From Pseudomonadota bacterium (lineage in GTDB: Bacteria; Pseudomonadota; Gammaproteobacteria; Burkholderiales; Thiobacillaceae): 31,986 bases of DNA. Shown piece after piece: positions 20,234 through 28,252 of this stretch (position 1 is its first letter; every line of letters starts with the position of its first letter). The notes below the pieces were generated by a model. It ran no database searches. It was not told the origin of the DNA and saw only the letters and a list, made by a program, of their open reading frames with translations. The DNA lies in assembly GCA_021836225.1 (NCBI GenBank), contig JAKBJA010000126.1:1-31986 (forward strand), written 5' to 3'. Made by a program: the position numbers and the translations under genes.

Positions 20234-20947
20234 ATGCGCGCTTTGTTATTGATTTGTGCCTTCCTCGCCCCAGCTGTTCACGCGGCCACCTGCAGCGCCA
20301 CCAGCGGCGCCACGCGCAATAGCCTGCTGGAACTGTACACCTCGGAAGGATGCAGCTCCTGCCCGCCGGCCGACCACTGGCTGTCGCAATTGCCTCCGAA
20401 CAGCGGCGTGGTGCCGCTGGCGTTTCATGTGGATTACTGGGACCGGCTGGGTTGGCGCGACCCGTTTGCCCAGGCCGCGTTCAGCCAGCGCCAGCGCGAC
20501 CGCAACAGCGGGCTGGGCTGGGTGTACACGCCGCAGGTGATGCTCGACGGCAAGGATTTCCGCACCTGGCATCGCGGGCTGCCCGCCCGCTTGAACGTTT
20601 CCGCCCAGGCGGGCCTTGCGCTCACCCTCAACCAAACGCCCGAACGCATCGAGGTCGAGGCCGAAAGCCGCTTCGCCACCCCGGCAGCCGGACGCGATGC
20701 GACGCTGTACCTTGCCCTGTTTGAAAACCGTCTAAGTTCAAAAGTCACCGCCGGAGAAAACGCCGAGCGCACCCTGCATCACGACCATGTCGTGCGCCAC
20801 TTGACCGGTCCGCTCGATCCGCGCCGCGCACGCCACAGCTTCAAGCTGCGACCCGGCTGGAAGGCCGCTGAGCTGGGCGTGGCCGCGTTCGTGCTGGATG
20901 CGCAAGGTGCAACCCTGCAGGCGCTGGCCCGGACAGGTTGCCCCTAG
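20234..20947 (+). CDS. DUF1223 family secreted thioredoxin-like protein
   Basis: 237 residues from ATG 20234. A signal peptide MRALLLICAFLAPAVHA is followed by the mature start ATCSATSG. LLELYTSEGCSSCPPADHWL with C40-x-x-C43 is the DUF1223 signature, and VPLAFHVDYWDRLGWRDPFA and YTPQVMLDGKD are its other conserved blocks. The CSSC pair sits in a thioredoxin-like fold, so a periplasmic redox role is plausible but unproven. Upstream in-frame ATG 20210 would spoil the signal peptide and is rejected. Confidence 0.87.
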   Translation: MRALLLICAFLAPAVHAATCSATSGATRNSLLELYTSEGCSSCPPADHWLSQLPPNSGVVPLAFHVDYWDRLGWRDPFAQAAFSQRQRDRNSGLGWVYTPQVMLDGKDFRTWHRGLPARLNVSAQAGLALTLNQTPERIEVEAESRFATPAAGRDATLYLALFENRLSSKVTAGENAERTLHHDHVVRHLTGPLDPRRARHSFKLRPGWKAAELGVAAFVLDAQGATLQALARTGCP

Positions 20948-21072
20948 TTTCACCCGCCCTGTTCGATCCGGGCGACAGAAGTTAGCAACATGCTGCTGCC
21001 TCACGACCTGTCCGCCGGGTGTTGCATTGTTGTGCGTCAAATTGCAGACATTCTTCACCTGAAAGGAGTCCC

Positions 21073-21525
21073 ATGAATATCCGCACCCTGTTCGTAGCGG
21101 CAAGCCTCATGATGGCCAGCACGCTGGTGGCCGCCAGCGATGGCCTGATCGCCGTCAAGAGCCCCCATAGCGCAAAGGACACGATGAACCGTTTTGAGGA
21201 AATCGCCAAACAGCGCGGACTGAATGTCTTTGCCCGGGTCGACCACGCTGCCGGCGCGGCCAAGGTAAACAAGACACTGCGGCCAACCGAGGTGCTCATC
21301 TTCGGCAACCCGCAAGGCGGCACGCCCTTCATGGAATGCGCGCAAGCAGTGGGGATCGACCTGCCGCTCAAGGCGCTGGTGTGGGAGGACGCCTCATCGC
21401 AGGTCTGGCTCGGTTACAACGACCCCGCCTGGCTGGCCAAACGCCATGGCGTGGCGGATTGCCCCGCCGTGGGGAATTTGGGCAAGGCGCTCGCGGGGCT
21501 CGCGGAGGCGGCAACCAAGCCCTGA
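21073..21525 (+). CDS. DUF302 family periplasmic protein
   Basis: 150 residues from ATG 21073, with AAAGGAG 7 nt upstream. Signal peptide MNIRTLFVAASLMMASTLVAA. The mature part DGLIAVKSPHSAKDTMNRFE, then GLNVFARVDHAAGAAKVN, then RPTEVLIFGNPQGGTPFMEC and LPLKALVWED is the complete DUF302 fold. DUF302 proteins are frequent in sulfur oxidisers and metal-rich environments; no molecular role is certain. A second, more divergent DUF302 protein is encoded at 31379-31837. Confidence 0.88.
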   Translation: MNIRTLFVAASLMMASTLVAASDGLIAVKSPHSAKDTMNRFEEIAKQRGLNVFARVDHAAGAAKVNKTLRPTEVLIFGNPQGGTPFMECAQAVGIDLPLKALVWEDASSQVWLGYNDPAWLAKRHGVADCPAVGNLGKALAGLAEAATKP

Positions 21526-21542
21526 ACCTGATCTGGATGGAG

Positions 21543-21562
21543 GGGCGCGACAGCCCGCGCCC
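21543..21562 (+). terminator. GC-rich hairpin after the DUF302 gene
   Basis: GGGCGCG (21543-21549) pairs with CGCGCCC (21556-21562) around a six-base loop, 17 nt after the stop. There is no T-run, so it is a weak intrinsic terminator candidate. Confidence 0.35.
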
Positions 21563-21708
21563 TCGGCGACATGCCGCAGCCCTGCCCCCCGGGTTGGCCA
21601 ATAAGCTGAATTTATTTGTACTACATTGAACGAATCCATTCCGGCTGACGGTGCGCCCCGCAATCCGGCAGATATGTGCTGCCCCGCAAACCCGCAAAGG
21701 AGAGAGCC

Positions 21709-21972
21709 ATGGGATTCTTCAGCAAGATCCTCGCGAAGCTCGGCATCGGCAGTGACAAAGCGGCAGCGGCAGCTGCTCCCGCACCCGCGGGCACGGCGCC
21801 GGCAGCACCGCCGCCGCCCAAGCCGGTCGCGGTCGTCGATGTCGTCGCGGAACTGGATCGCGGAATGCTGGGTATCGCGCCCACCGGCATCCTGCGCTTC
21901 GTGGTCGCGGTCGCGGGCGCGGCGCTGCTGATCTTCATCCTGGGCAGGCTCGGCGTCTTCCGGAAGATATGA
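21709..21972 (+). CDS. Small membrane protein with a DUF3597-like N-terminus
   Basis: 87 residues from ATG 21709, with AAAGGAG about 8 nt upstream. MGFFSKILAKLGIGSDKA, an Ala/Pro-rich linker and VAVVDVVAELD match the N-terminal half of DUF3597 proteins, which then normally continue as a globular domain of about 80 more residues. Here the sequence instead passes into RGMLGIAPTG and a transmembrane helix ILRFVVAVAGAALLIFILGR (about 62-81). This is either a truncated relative or a fusion to a membrane anchor. Function unknown. Confidence 0.6.
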   Translation: MGFFSKILAKLGIGSDKAAAAAAPAPAGTAPAAPPPPKPVAVVDVVAELDRGMLGIAPTGILRFVVAVAGAALLIFILGRLGVFRKI

Positions 21973-22050
21973 CGCCAGCCGCACGCGAATTCAGGCGCTG
22001 GATACAAGGCAGATCGCCATCCGGATCAACTGCATGGAAGGAGCATGAAC

Positions 22051-22778
22051 ATGGTCGTCACCAACACGCAGTCAGGGACGAATGTCCATGAAGTTGCAGA
22101 GGGGATCTACCGCATCAACACGCCGGTGGTCATGGAGGGCGGTCCGGGAGGGTTTTCATTCAACCAGTACCTCATCGCTGGCGATGAACCGCTGATCTTC
22201 CACACCGGACCGCGAGCCATGTTCCCGCTGGTCCGCGAGGCGGTTGCGAGTGTGATGCCGGTGGAGAAGCTTCGTTACATTGCCTTTTCCCACGTTGAAG
22301 CGGATGAGTGCGGCTCGCTCAACGAATGGCTCTCGGCAGCCCCGCAATCTTCGCCCCTGTGCGGCACGGTTGCTGCCCTGGTATCGATCAACGACCTGGC
22401 CGACCGGCCCCCGCGCGCGCTGACGGGGAGACACTCTCGCTCGGCAAGCATTCCGTGCGGTGGTTCGACACGCCGCATCTGCCCCACGGGTGGGAATGCG
22501 GATACCTGATGGAGGAAAAAACCAGGACGCTGCTTTGCGGCGATCTGTTCACCCAGGCCGGCGCCGATCTTCCGGCACTCACCGAGTCGGACATTCTCGG
22601 ACCCAGCGAGGCGTTCCGCCAGGCGATGGACTATTTTTCACACACGAAGCATGCCGGCCAGATGCTGGAGCGGCTGGCTTCGGCAGAACCGGCGACGCTT
22701 GCGTGCATGCACGGCAGTGCATGGCGGGGTGACGGTGCCACGCTGTTGCGTGCGCTTGCCGACGAGTGGTCTCGATAA
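22051..22778 (+). pseudogene. Flavodiiron-like metallo-beta-lactamase gene with a frameshift
   Basis: ATG 22051, with AAGGAG 7 nt upstream (ATG 22045 is too close to it). The N-terminal part has FSHVEADECGSLNEWL, the H-x-E-x-D metal-binding motif of flavodiiron-type domains. The C-terminal part is in another frame: GETLSLGKHSVRWFDTPHLP, GDLFTQAG (metal Asp) and MHGSAWRGDGATLL (metal His). The two halves join at about 22405-22425, where CGCGCGCTGACGGGG appears to have lost one or four bases relative to an expected L-A-D-G-E. The full product would be a di-iron oxygen or NO-binding protein without a flavodoxin domain. A decayed copy lies at 8847-8964. Confidence 0.75.
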
Positions 22779-22801
22779 GCTGCGTCCAGCTTGCATCGAT
22801 C

Positions 22802-22822
22802 GCGTCAGGCTCGAATTTCACC
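22802..22822 (+). repeat. Fragment of the dispersed element, AGGCTCGAATTT type (copy 9)
   Basis: GCGTCAGGCTCGAATTTCAC, beginning 23 nt after the metallo-beta-lactamase stop. The remnant of the same gene at 8847-8964 is likewise followed by a dispersed element. Confidence 0.5.
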
Positions 22823-22852
22823 GATCAAGTGCTTGCCGTGACAGCGCGTTTT

Positions 22853-24331
22853 CTAGCTGAAGGTATATTTCATCCCGACCGCGTTCCAGTGTGCGGCTTC
22901 CTCCTCCAGCGCGCGCTGGGTCAGTGGGCGGTTCTCCAGCCAGCCGCCGGACAGGGTCAGACGATAGCGCTTGTTGCTGGCTTCGGCCTTCACGTCGGGC
23001 AGGTGCGGTTCGGCGCGGCTGCGGCAGAGGATGACGGCCTGGCGCAGCAGCCACACCAGCAGGCGGTCGTTGTCGGACAGCGCAGCGTCGACGGCAAACT
23101 CCGGCAACTTGGCCAGCGTGCCGCGCTGGGCGCGTGCCAATAGCGCCAGGCGTGTCTGTTCGGATCGCGAAAATCCGGGCATGTCGGCGTTTTGCAGGAT
23201 GTAGCCGGAATGGCGGTGATAGCCGCTGTGCGACACCATCAGGCCGATTTCGTGCAGCCGGGCGCCCCATTCCAGAAAACGCACGTCGTTGTCGCCCCCC
23301 TGCCCGGTGGCGTGCAGCAGCTTCAGCGCCACTTTGTTGACACGTGCCGCCTGCTGGGTGTCGATGTGATAGCGGCGCATGAATTCGTCGACTGTCGCCT
23401 CGCGCATGTCCTGCTTGTGGAAGCGTCCCAGCAGGTCGTACAGGATGCCTTCGCGCATCGCGGTCTCGGCGACGTCCATCTGCTCGATGCCGAGCTCGGC
23501 GAACAGGCCCGACATGATGGCGAAGCCGCCGGCGACGACCGGGCGGCGGTCACGCGACAGGCCGGCCAATTCCAGCGCGTCGGTATGTCCCGCCTTGATC
23601 AGCAGGCTGCGCAGGCGCGCCAGGCCGTCCGCCGTGATGCCACGCTCCGACAGTCCGTTTTGTTCGAGGATGTCGCGTAGGGCGCGCGCGGTGCCGGACG
23701 AGCCGATGGCCTGCTGCCAGTTGCTCCTGGAAAACTCGCGGGCGATGCGCTCGACCTCGGCGCGTGCCGTCATTTCGGCGGCCTTCAGCGCGGCCTTGTC
23801 GATGACGCCGTCGGCGAAAAAGCGCCGCGAAAAGTTGACGCAGCCCATGTGCAGGCTTTCGCGCTCGTGCGGCTTCAGGCCGTGGCCGATGATGAATTCG
23901 GTGGAACCGCCACCAATGTCGACCACCAGCCGCTTGTCGGGTGAAGCGGGCAGCGAATGGGCGACGCCGAGGTAGATCAGCCGCGCCTCCTCGCGCCCGG
24001 CGACAGTCTCGATCGGGTGCCCCAGCGCGGCTTCGGCCTTGCGGATGAAGGCGTCGGCGTTCTTGGCGACGCGCAGGGTGGAGGTGCCGATGCAGCGGAC
24101 CGCTTCGGGCGAGAGTCCGCGCAGGCGCTCACCAAAGCGCTGCAGGCAGGCCAGTGCGCGCGTCTGGGTGGCGTCGTCGAGGCGCTTGTCGTCGGTGAGG
24201 CCGCCGGCCAGGCGCACGGTTTCCTTCAGCGAGTCGAGCGGATACAACTGGTCGCCTGCCACACGCGCGACCTCGAGACGGAAGGAATTGGAGCCGAGAT
24301 CGACGGCGGCGAGGGTGTCATACGTCTTCAT
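22853..24331 (-). CDS. ppx: Exopolyphosphatase (Ppx/GppA family)
   Basis: 492 residues, the normal length. LAAVDLGSNSFRLEVARV is the N-terminal phosphate-binding loop, VVDIGGGSTEFIIGHG the second, and GSSGTARAL the third, all of the ASKHA (actin-like) fold. The C-terminal HD-like domain has WGARLHEIGLMVSHSGYHRH followed by SGYILQNADMPGFS. The enzyme releases phosphate from the ends of polyphosphate and may also act on pppGpp. Its ATG overlaps the stop of the SpmAB gene (ATGA), so it is the last gene of the four-gene minus-strand operon. Confidence 0.93.
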   Translation of the reverse strand: MKTYDTLAAVDLGSNSFRLEVARVAGDQLYPLDSLKETVRLAGGLTDDKRLDDATQTRALACLQRFGERLRGLSPEAVRCIGTSTLRVAKNADAFIRKAEAALGHPIETVAGREEARLIYLGVAHSLPASPDKRLVVDIGGGSTEFIIGHGLKPHERESLHMGCVNFSRRFFADGVIDKAALKAAEMTARAEVERIAREFSRSNWQQAIGSSGTARALRDILEQNGLSERGITADGLARLRSLLIKAGHTDALELAGLSRDRRPVVAGGFAIMSGLFAELGIEQMDVAETAMREGILYDLLGRFHKQDMREATVDEFMRRYHIDTQQAARVNKVALKLLHATGQGGDNDVRFLEWGARLHEIGLMVSHSGYHRHSGYILQNADMPGFSRSEQTRLALLARAQRGTLAKLPEFAVDAALSDNDRLLVWLLRQAVILCRSRAEPHLPDVKAEASNKRYRLTLSGGWLENRPLTQRALEEEAAHWNAVGMKYTFS

Positions 24332-25566
24332 GCTACTGCACCAAAAAACAGATAGGCCATGCCAATGGCGGCGAAAATGCCGGCGACGTCGGCGATCAGC
24401 CCACAGGCGACGGCGTGGCGCACGCGACGGACGCCGACCGCGCCGAAGTACACCGCCAGCACATAGAAGGTCGTCTCGGTGCTGCCCTGCACGATGGAGG
24501 CGAGCCGGCCTGCGAACGAATCCGCACCGTGGGTCTGCATGGTGTCAATCATCATCGCGCGCGCGCCGCTGCCGGAAAACGGCTTCAGCAACGCGGTCGG
24601 CAGGCCGTCGATCCAGCGCGCATCGAATCCCAGTCCGAGCACCGCGCCGCGCGCCGCCCCCATCAGCAGGTCGAGTGCGCCGCTGGCACGGAAGACCGCG
24701 ATGGCCACCAGCATCGCGACAAGATACGGGATGATGGTGACCGCTGTATGAAAGCCTTCCTTGGCGCCTTCGACGAAGGCCTCATAGGCGTTCACGCGGC
24801 GCCGCACGGCCATCAGCAGGAACGTGACGATGATGCCGAACAGCAGCACATTGCTGAGGATCGACGATTGCCGCGTCATCTCTACGGCGTCGAGGCTCCC
24901 GAAATACGCGACCATGCCGCCGATCAGGGCTGTGGCGCCACCGAGGTAGGCCATGGTGACGCGATTCCACAGGTGCAGTTTCTGGAAGAAGCCGGTAACG
25001 AACAGGCCGATCAGGGTGCCGATGTAGGTGGTGATCAACAGTGGCACGAAGACGTCGGTGGGGTTGGCGGCGCCGAGCTGGGCGCGGTAGGTGAAGATGG
25101 TGACCGGCAGCAGGGTGACCGATGCGGTATTGATGACCAGGAACAGGATTTGCGCGTCGCTCGCGGTGTCCTTCGAGGGATTGAGCTTCTGCAGTTCCTG
25201 CATCGCCTTGATGCCGAGCGGGGTCGCGGCATTGTCGAGCCCCAGCATGTTGGCGCCCATGTTCATGGTCATCGCGCCGAGCGCGGGGTGGTTCGCCGGC
25301 ACCTCGGGGAACAGGCGGCGGAACAGCGGCGCCAGGCCGCGCGTCAGCACGTCGAGCATGCCGGCGCGCTCACCGATTTTCATCACCCCGAGCCACAGCG
25401 CCATCACGCCGGTGAGGCCGAGCGCGATTTCAAATGCGGTCTTGCTGCTGTCGAACAGCGCCTTCACCAGCGCGGCGAAGATGTCGGCGTCACCGAGGAC
25501 CAGCAGTTTGAATGACGCAATCAGGAAGGCGACCAGGATGAAGCCGATCCACAGCGCGTTGAGCAT
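24328..25566 (-). CDS. Fused SpmA-SpmB-like membrane protein
   Basis: 412 residues. The N-terminal half, with ALGLTGVMALWLGVMKIGER, LAPLFRRLFPEVPANHPALG and MNMGANMLGLDNAATPLGIK, is the SpmA pattern. The C-terminal half, with EAFVEGAKEGFHTAVTIIPY, LPTALLKPFSGSGARAMMID and STETTFYVLAVYFGAVGVRR, is the SpmB pattern. In Bacillus these are two spore-maturation proteins; single fused forms occur in non-sporulating bacteria. About ten transmembrane segments and two Gate (nucleoside-recognition-like) repeats suggest a transporter. It is translated upstream of ppx with overlap and 10 nt downstream of the CobD-like gene. Confidence 0.9.
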   Translation of the reverse strand: MLNALWIGFILVAFLIASFKLLVLGDADIFAALVKALFDSSKTAFEIALGLTGVMALWLGVMKIGERAGMLDVLTRGLAPLFRRLFPEVPANHPALGAMTMNMGANMLGLDNAATPLGIKAMQELQKLNPSKDTASDAQILFLVINTASVTLLPVTIFTYRAQLGAANPTDVFVPLLITTYIGTLIGLFVTGFFQKLHLWNRVTMAYLGGATALIGGMVAYFGSLDAVEMTRQSSILSNVLLFGIIVTFLLMAVRRRVNAYEAFVEGAKEGFHTAVTIIPYLVAMLVAIAVFRASGALDLLMGAARGAVLGLGFDARWIDGLPTALLKPFSGSGARAMMIDTMQTHGADSFAGRLASIVQGSTETTFYVLAVYFGAVGVRRVRHAVACGLIADVAGIFAAIGMAYLFFGAVA

Positions 25567-25576
25567 GGAGCGATTG

Positions 25577-26494
25577 CTACGAGACCCAGCCGGCGATCAC
25601 GATCAGCAGGCCGGCGACCAGCCAGATCACCAGGCCGCGCCAGATCATGCTGACGGCGCTGTCGATGCAGTCGGCGTCGGGCGGTTGGCCGGTGCCGAGT
25701 TCGGGCCGCCAGACGCTCTCGCCGCCGACCGTGACGTTCTGTCCCAGCTTCACGCCCATGGCGCCGGCGCCGGCGGCAATCACCACGCCCTCTTCCGGTT
25801 CCGGCCAGGTGTCCGCCTGGGTACGCCAGCAATACGTGGCATCCTCGAAGTTGCCGGCGATGGCGTAGGTGAGCGCAGTCAGCCGCGCGGGCACCCAGTT
25901 GATGATGTGAAAGACGCGCTGCGCGCACAGGCCGAAACGGCCGCGCGAGGCTTCCCAGCGCCGCGCCAGGATCGAGGCGGCGCGAAACAGCACCGCACCG
26001 ACCGGACCCAGCGGAACCAGCAGCACGAACCAGAACAGCACGCCGAACATCTGCCGGTAGCTTGCCGCCATCACCTGCTCGATGGTGACGCGCGCGAGGT
26101 CGTCGGCGCTGAACTGGCTGGTATCGCCGCCACGCCAGGAGAGGAGTTGCTCACGCGCCGGATCGAGCTCGCCGGCGCGCAGCAGGCGCGCAATCTGTTC
26201 GGCGTCGTCGCTGAAATACTTGAACCCGAGGGTGAAATACAGCACCGCCACGTTCCACGCCCAGCCCAGCACCGGGCTGATGCCGTTCAGCAGCACAAAG
26301 ACCAGCCACACCGCGATCAGCCACGGCAGCACCGCCAGCGTCCAGGCTATCGCGCCATGGGTGTATTCGCCGGCGTTGAGCTTGCCTTCGAGCCAGTGGA
26401 TGAAGCGGGTGTAATACTTGTAATGTGGCAGGGGTTGCCGCATTGGACGCAGATGTTCGAGGGCCAGGGCAGCGAGAACGGAAAAGAAAGCCAT
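25577..26494 (-). CDS. CobD/CbiB-like (AmpE-related) membrane protein
   Basis: 305 residues with several transmembrane segments (about 50-70, 72-92, 155-178, 283-303). The conserved SADDLARVTIEQVMAASYRQ, MFGVLFWFVLLVPLGPVGAV and FHIINWVPARLTALTYAIAG are shared with CobD/CbiB of cobalamin synthesis and with the AmpE group. No other cobalamin gene is near, and many proteobacterial genomes carry such a CobD-like gene without that role, so cobalamin synthesis should not be assumed. The ATG shares one base with the stop of the upstream gene. Confidence 0.82.
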   Translation of the reverse strand: MAFFSVLAALALEHLRPMRQPLPHYKYYTRFIHWLEGKLNAGEYTHGAIAWTLAVLPWLIAVWLVFVLLNGISPVLGWAWNVAVLYFTLGFKYFSDDAEQIARLLRAGELDPAREQLLSWRGGDTSQFSADDLARVTIEQVMAASYRQMFGVLFWFVLLVPLGPVGAVLFRAASILARRWEASRGRFGLCAQRVFHIINWVPARLTALTYAIAGNFEDATYCWRTQADTWPEPEEGVVIAAGAGAMGVKLGQNVTVGGESVWRPELGTGQPPDADCIDSAVSMIWRGLVIWLVAGLLIVIAGWVS

Positions 26495-27021
26495 CAGCGA
26501 TTCATCTCCAGGGTGAAGGTTCCGATGCGACCCGCCTGCCCTGCCGGCCGATACAGCTCGACCGTCGGCATGACGATGGCCTGCCCACGCGGCTCCAACG
26601 TATCGGACAGTGCCTGGTAGGCCTTGGACGGCGCCAGCAGCACGGCTGCCTGGACTTGTGCGGCGTAGACCGGACGGCGCTCGATGCGTCCTTCCTTCAG
26701 GCCTTTCGGAATCGGGGCGTCGTCGGCCAGAGTGTAGCCCACTTGCGCGCGCACCTTGCCGCCTGCGGCGCGCGGGTCGTCGAGAATCACACTCAGGGTG
26801 TCGCCCGCCTCCACCTTGGCCACGGTGAATTCATCCAGCGCCTTGCGCTGCGTTTTACGCATGTTGCTGATCGGGCCCTCATAGTCCAGATACGCATAGC
26901 GATACGGCCCCCCCACGGTTTCCGTCACGCTGACCGTGCTGAAACCGCCCCACCACCAGAACACCGCCAGCAGCGGCAAGATGAACGCCAGCACAAACGC
27001 CGGCCACTGTTTTTTGAACAC
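26494..27021 (-). CDS. Membrane-anchored GyrI-like domain protein
   Basis: About 175 residues from GTG 27021, chosen because GGGAG lies 8 nt upstream; GTG 27030 overlaps that site. One N-terminal transmembrane helix (about 6-24, WPAFVLAFILPLLAVFWWWG) is followed by a GyrI/SHOCT-like ligand-binding fold: GGPYRYAYLDYEGPISNMRK, TLSVILDDPRAAGGKVRAQV and GYTLADDAPIPKGLKEG. Such domains usually bind small molecules. First gene of the minus-strand operon that continues to ppx. Ligand unknown. Confidence 0.75.
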   Translation of the reverse strand: MFKKQWPAFVLAFILPLLAVFWWWGGFSTVSVTETVGGPYRYAYLDYEGPISNMRKTQRKALDEFTVAKVEAGDTLSVILDDPRAAGGKVRAQVGYTLADDAPIPKGLKEGRIERRPVYAAQVQAAVLLAPSKAYQALSDTLEPRGQAIVMPTVELYRPAGQAGRIGTFTLEMNR

Positions 27022-27100
27022 GCCTGACACTCCCGTTTACAATTTTGAAGATATCACAGCATCACCCGCTGGTGCCCCCCGGACTGCCGCCTGCCCTGTC

Positions 27101-27106
27101 TATAAT
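27101..27106 (+). promoter_or_regulatory. Consensus -10 box of the secreted metallo-beta-lactamase gene
   Basis: A perfect TATAAT lies 29 nt before the ATG at 27136. There is no good -35 at the right distance, only GC-rich sequence, so an activator may be needed. The divergent operon starts 80 nt away. Confidence 0.6.
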
Positions 27107-27135
27107 GCTTGCAGACGTGTCGATGGATCATGGTT

Positions 27136-28086
27136 ATGCAACGCATTCTGCTTGCGGTGTTCTGTTTTGTCTTGCTGCCTGCCGCCTGGGCCAGCAGCGA
27201 AGTTGCCACCGTACCGATGAAGGCGGTCAAGCTGGGCCCCCATAGTTATTTCGTTCAAGGCCTGCCCGGCGCCGCCTCCAGCGAGAACCAGGGCTTCATG
27301 TCGAACGCCGGCTTTGTGGTCACCCGCGACGGCGTGGTGGTATTTGATGCGCTGGCCTCGCCGCCGCTGGCCGAAAAGCTGCTCAGCCAGATTCGCACGG
27401 TCACCCGGCAGCCGATCAAGCGCGTGATCGTCAGCCACTACCACGCCGACCACTTCTATGGTCTGCAGGTATTCAAGGCACTCGGCGCCGAAATCTGGGC
27501 ACACCGCCTGGCCGTGGGCGCCACGCGTACAGAAGAAGCTGCGCAGCGCCTGGCGCAGCGCAAGGAAGCGCTCTTCCCCTGGGTGGACGAAGACACCCGA
27601 TTGCTGGAGGCGGATCGTTTCGTGGAAGACGACATGGACTTTGAAATGGGCGGTGTGCAGTTCGCGCTGCGTCACGTCGGCCCGGCCCACTCCAGCGAGG
27701 ATCTGGCGATGCTGGTAAAGCAGGACGGCGTACTATTTGCCGGCGACCTGGTGTTTCGCGGCCGCGTGCCGTTTGTCGGCAACGCCGACAGCCGCGCCTG
27801 GATCGCCGCGCTCGACAAGCTGATCGCGCTCAAGCCCAAGGTTCTGGTGCCGGGACACGGCGCATCTTCGCGCACGCCACAAACCGATCTCGTGTTTACC
27901 CGAGATTATCTGATGTATCTGCGCGCCAGCATGGGCCAGGCCGCACGCAATCTCGTTCCCTTCGAAGAAGCCTATGAAAAAACCGACTGGTCGAAATACC
28001 GCGCCATGCCGGCATTCGACGAAGCCAACCGGGGGAATGCCTACAACCAGTATTTACGGCTGGAACAGGAAGGTACGGAGGAGTAA
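27136..28086 (+). CDS. Secreted metallo-beta-lactamase-fold hydrolase
   Basis: 316 residues from ATG 27136 (ATG 27130 is equally in frame). Signal peptide MQRILLAVFCFVLLPAAWAS. The zinc ligands are complete: SHYHADHFYGL (H-x-H-x-D-H), HVGPAHSSEDLAM (His), GDLVFRGRVP (Asp) and VPGHGASSRT (His). The whole resembles quinoprotein-relay or SoxH-like periplasmic MBL hydrolases often found in sulfur oxidisers. The substrate is not known; a thioester or thiosulfate-related role would be speculation. Followed by a 166-nt gap and a diguanylate cyclase. Confidence 0.9.
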   Translation: MQRILLAVFCFVLLPAAWASSEVATVPMKAVKLGPHSYFVQGLPGAASSENQGFMSNAGFVVTRDGVVVFDALASPPLAEKLLSQIRTVTRQPIKRVIVSHYHADHFYGLQVFKALGAEIWAHRLAVGATRTEEAAQRLAQRKEALFPWVDEDTRLLEADRFVEDDMDFEMGGVQFALRHVGPAHSSEDLAMLVKQDGVLFAGDLVFRGRVPFVGNADSRAWIAALDKLIALKPKVLVPGHGASSRTPQTDLVFTRDYLMYLRASMGQAARNLVPFEEAYEKTDWSKYRAMPAFDEANRGNAYNQYLRLEQEGTEE

Positions 28087-28186
28087 ACACACCTGTTCAA
28101 ACAAGCCGTTTCCAGTGCGCGCGTCTGCGCGGGAAATTCCCATTCATACAGTTTATTCGACCATTTAACCGCTGCTTCGACTGGAT

Positions 28187-28219
28187 CGCTTGATTAAGCG
28201 CGATAATTGGTTCAACCAA
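28187..28219 (+). promoter_or_regulatory. Two adjacent palindromes upstream of the diguanylate cyclase
   Basis: CGCTT-GATT-AAGCG (28187-28200) and TTGGTT-C-AACCAA (28207-28219) are perfect short palindromes 6 bp apart, ending 33 nt before the ATG. The pair is AT-rich against the background and could be binding sites for dimeric regulators or an mRNA leader with two small hairpins. Confidence 0.45.
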
Positions 28220-28252
28220 ATAATAACGACGGCGGCTTAACTCGTTCACCCC

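Noticed and set aside
24415..25515. 366-residue plus-strand open frame opposite the SpmAB gene
   Set aside because: Antisense of a clear membrane protein gene; composition is His/Gln/Glu-rich without motifs.
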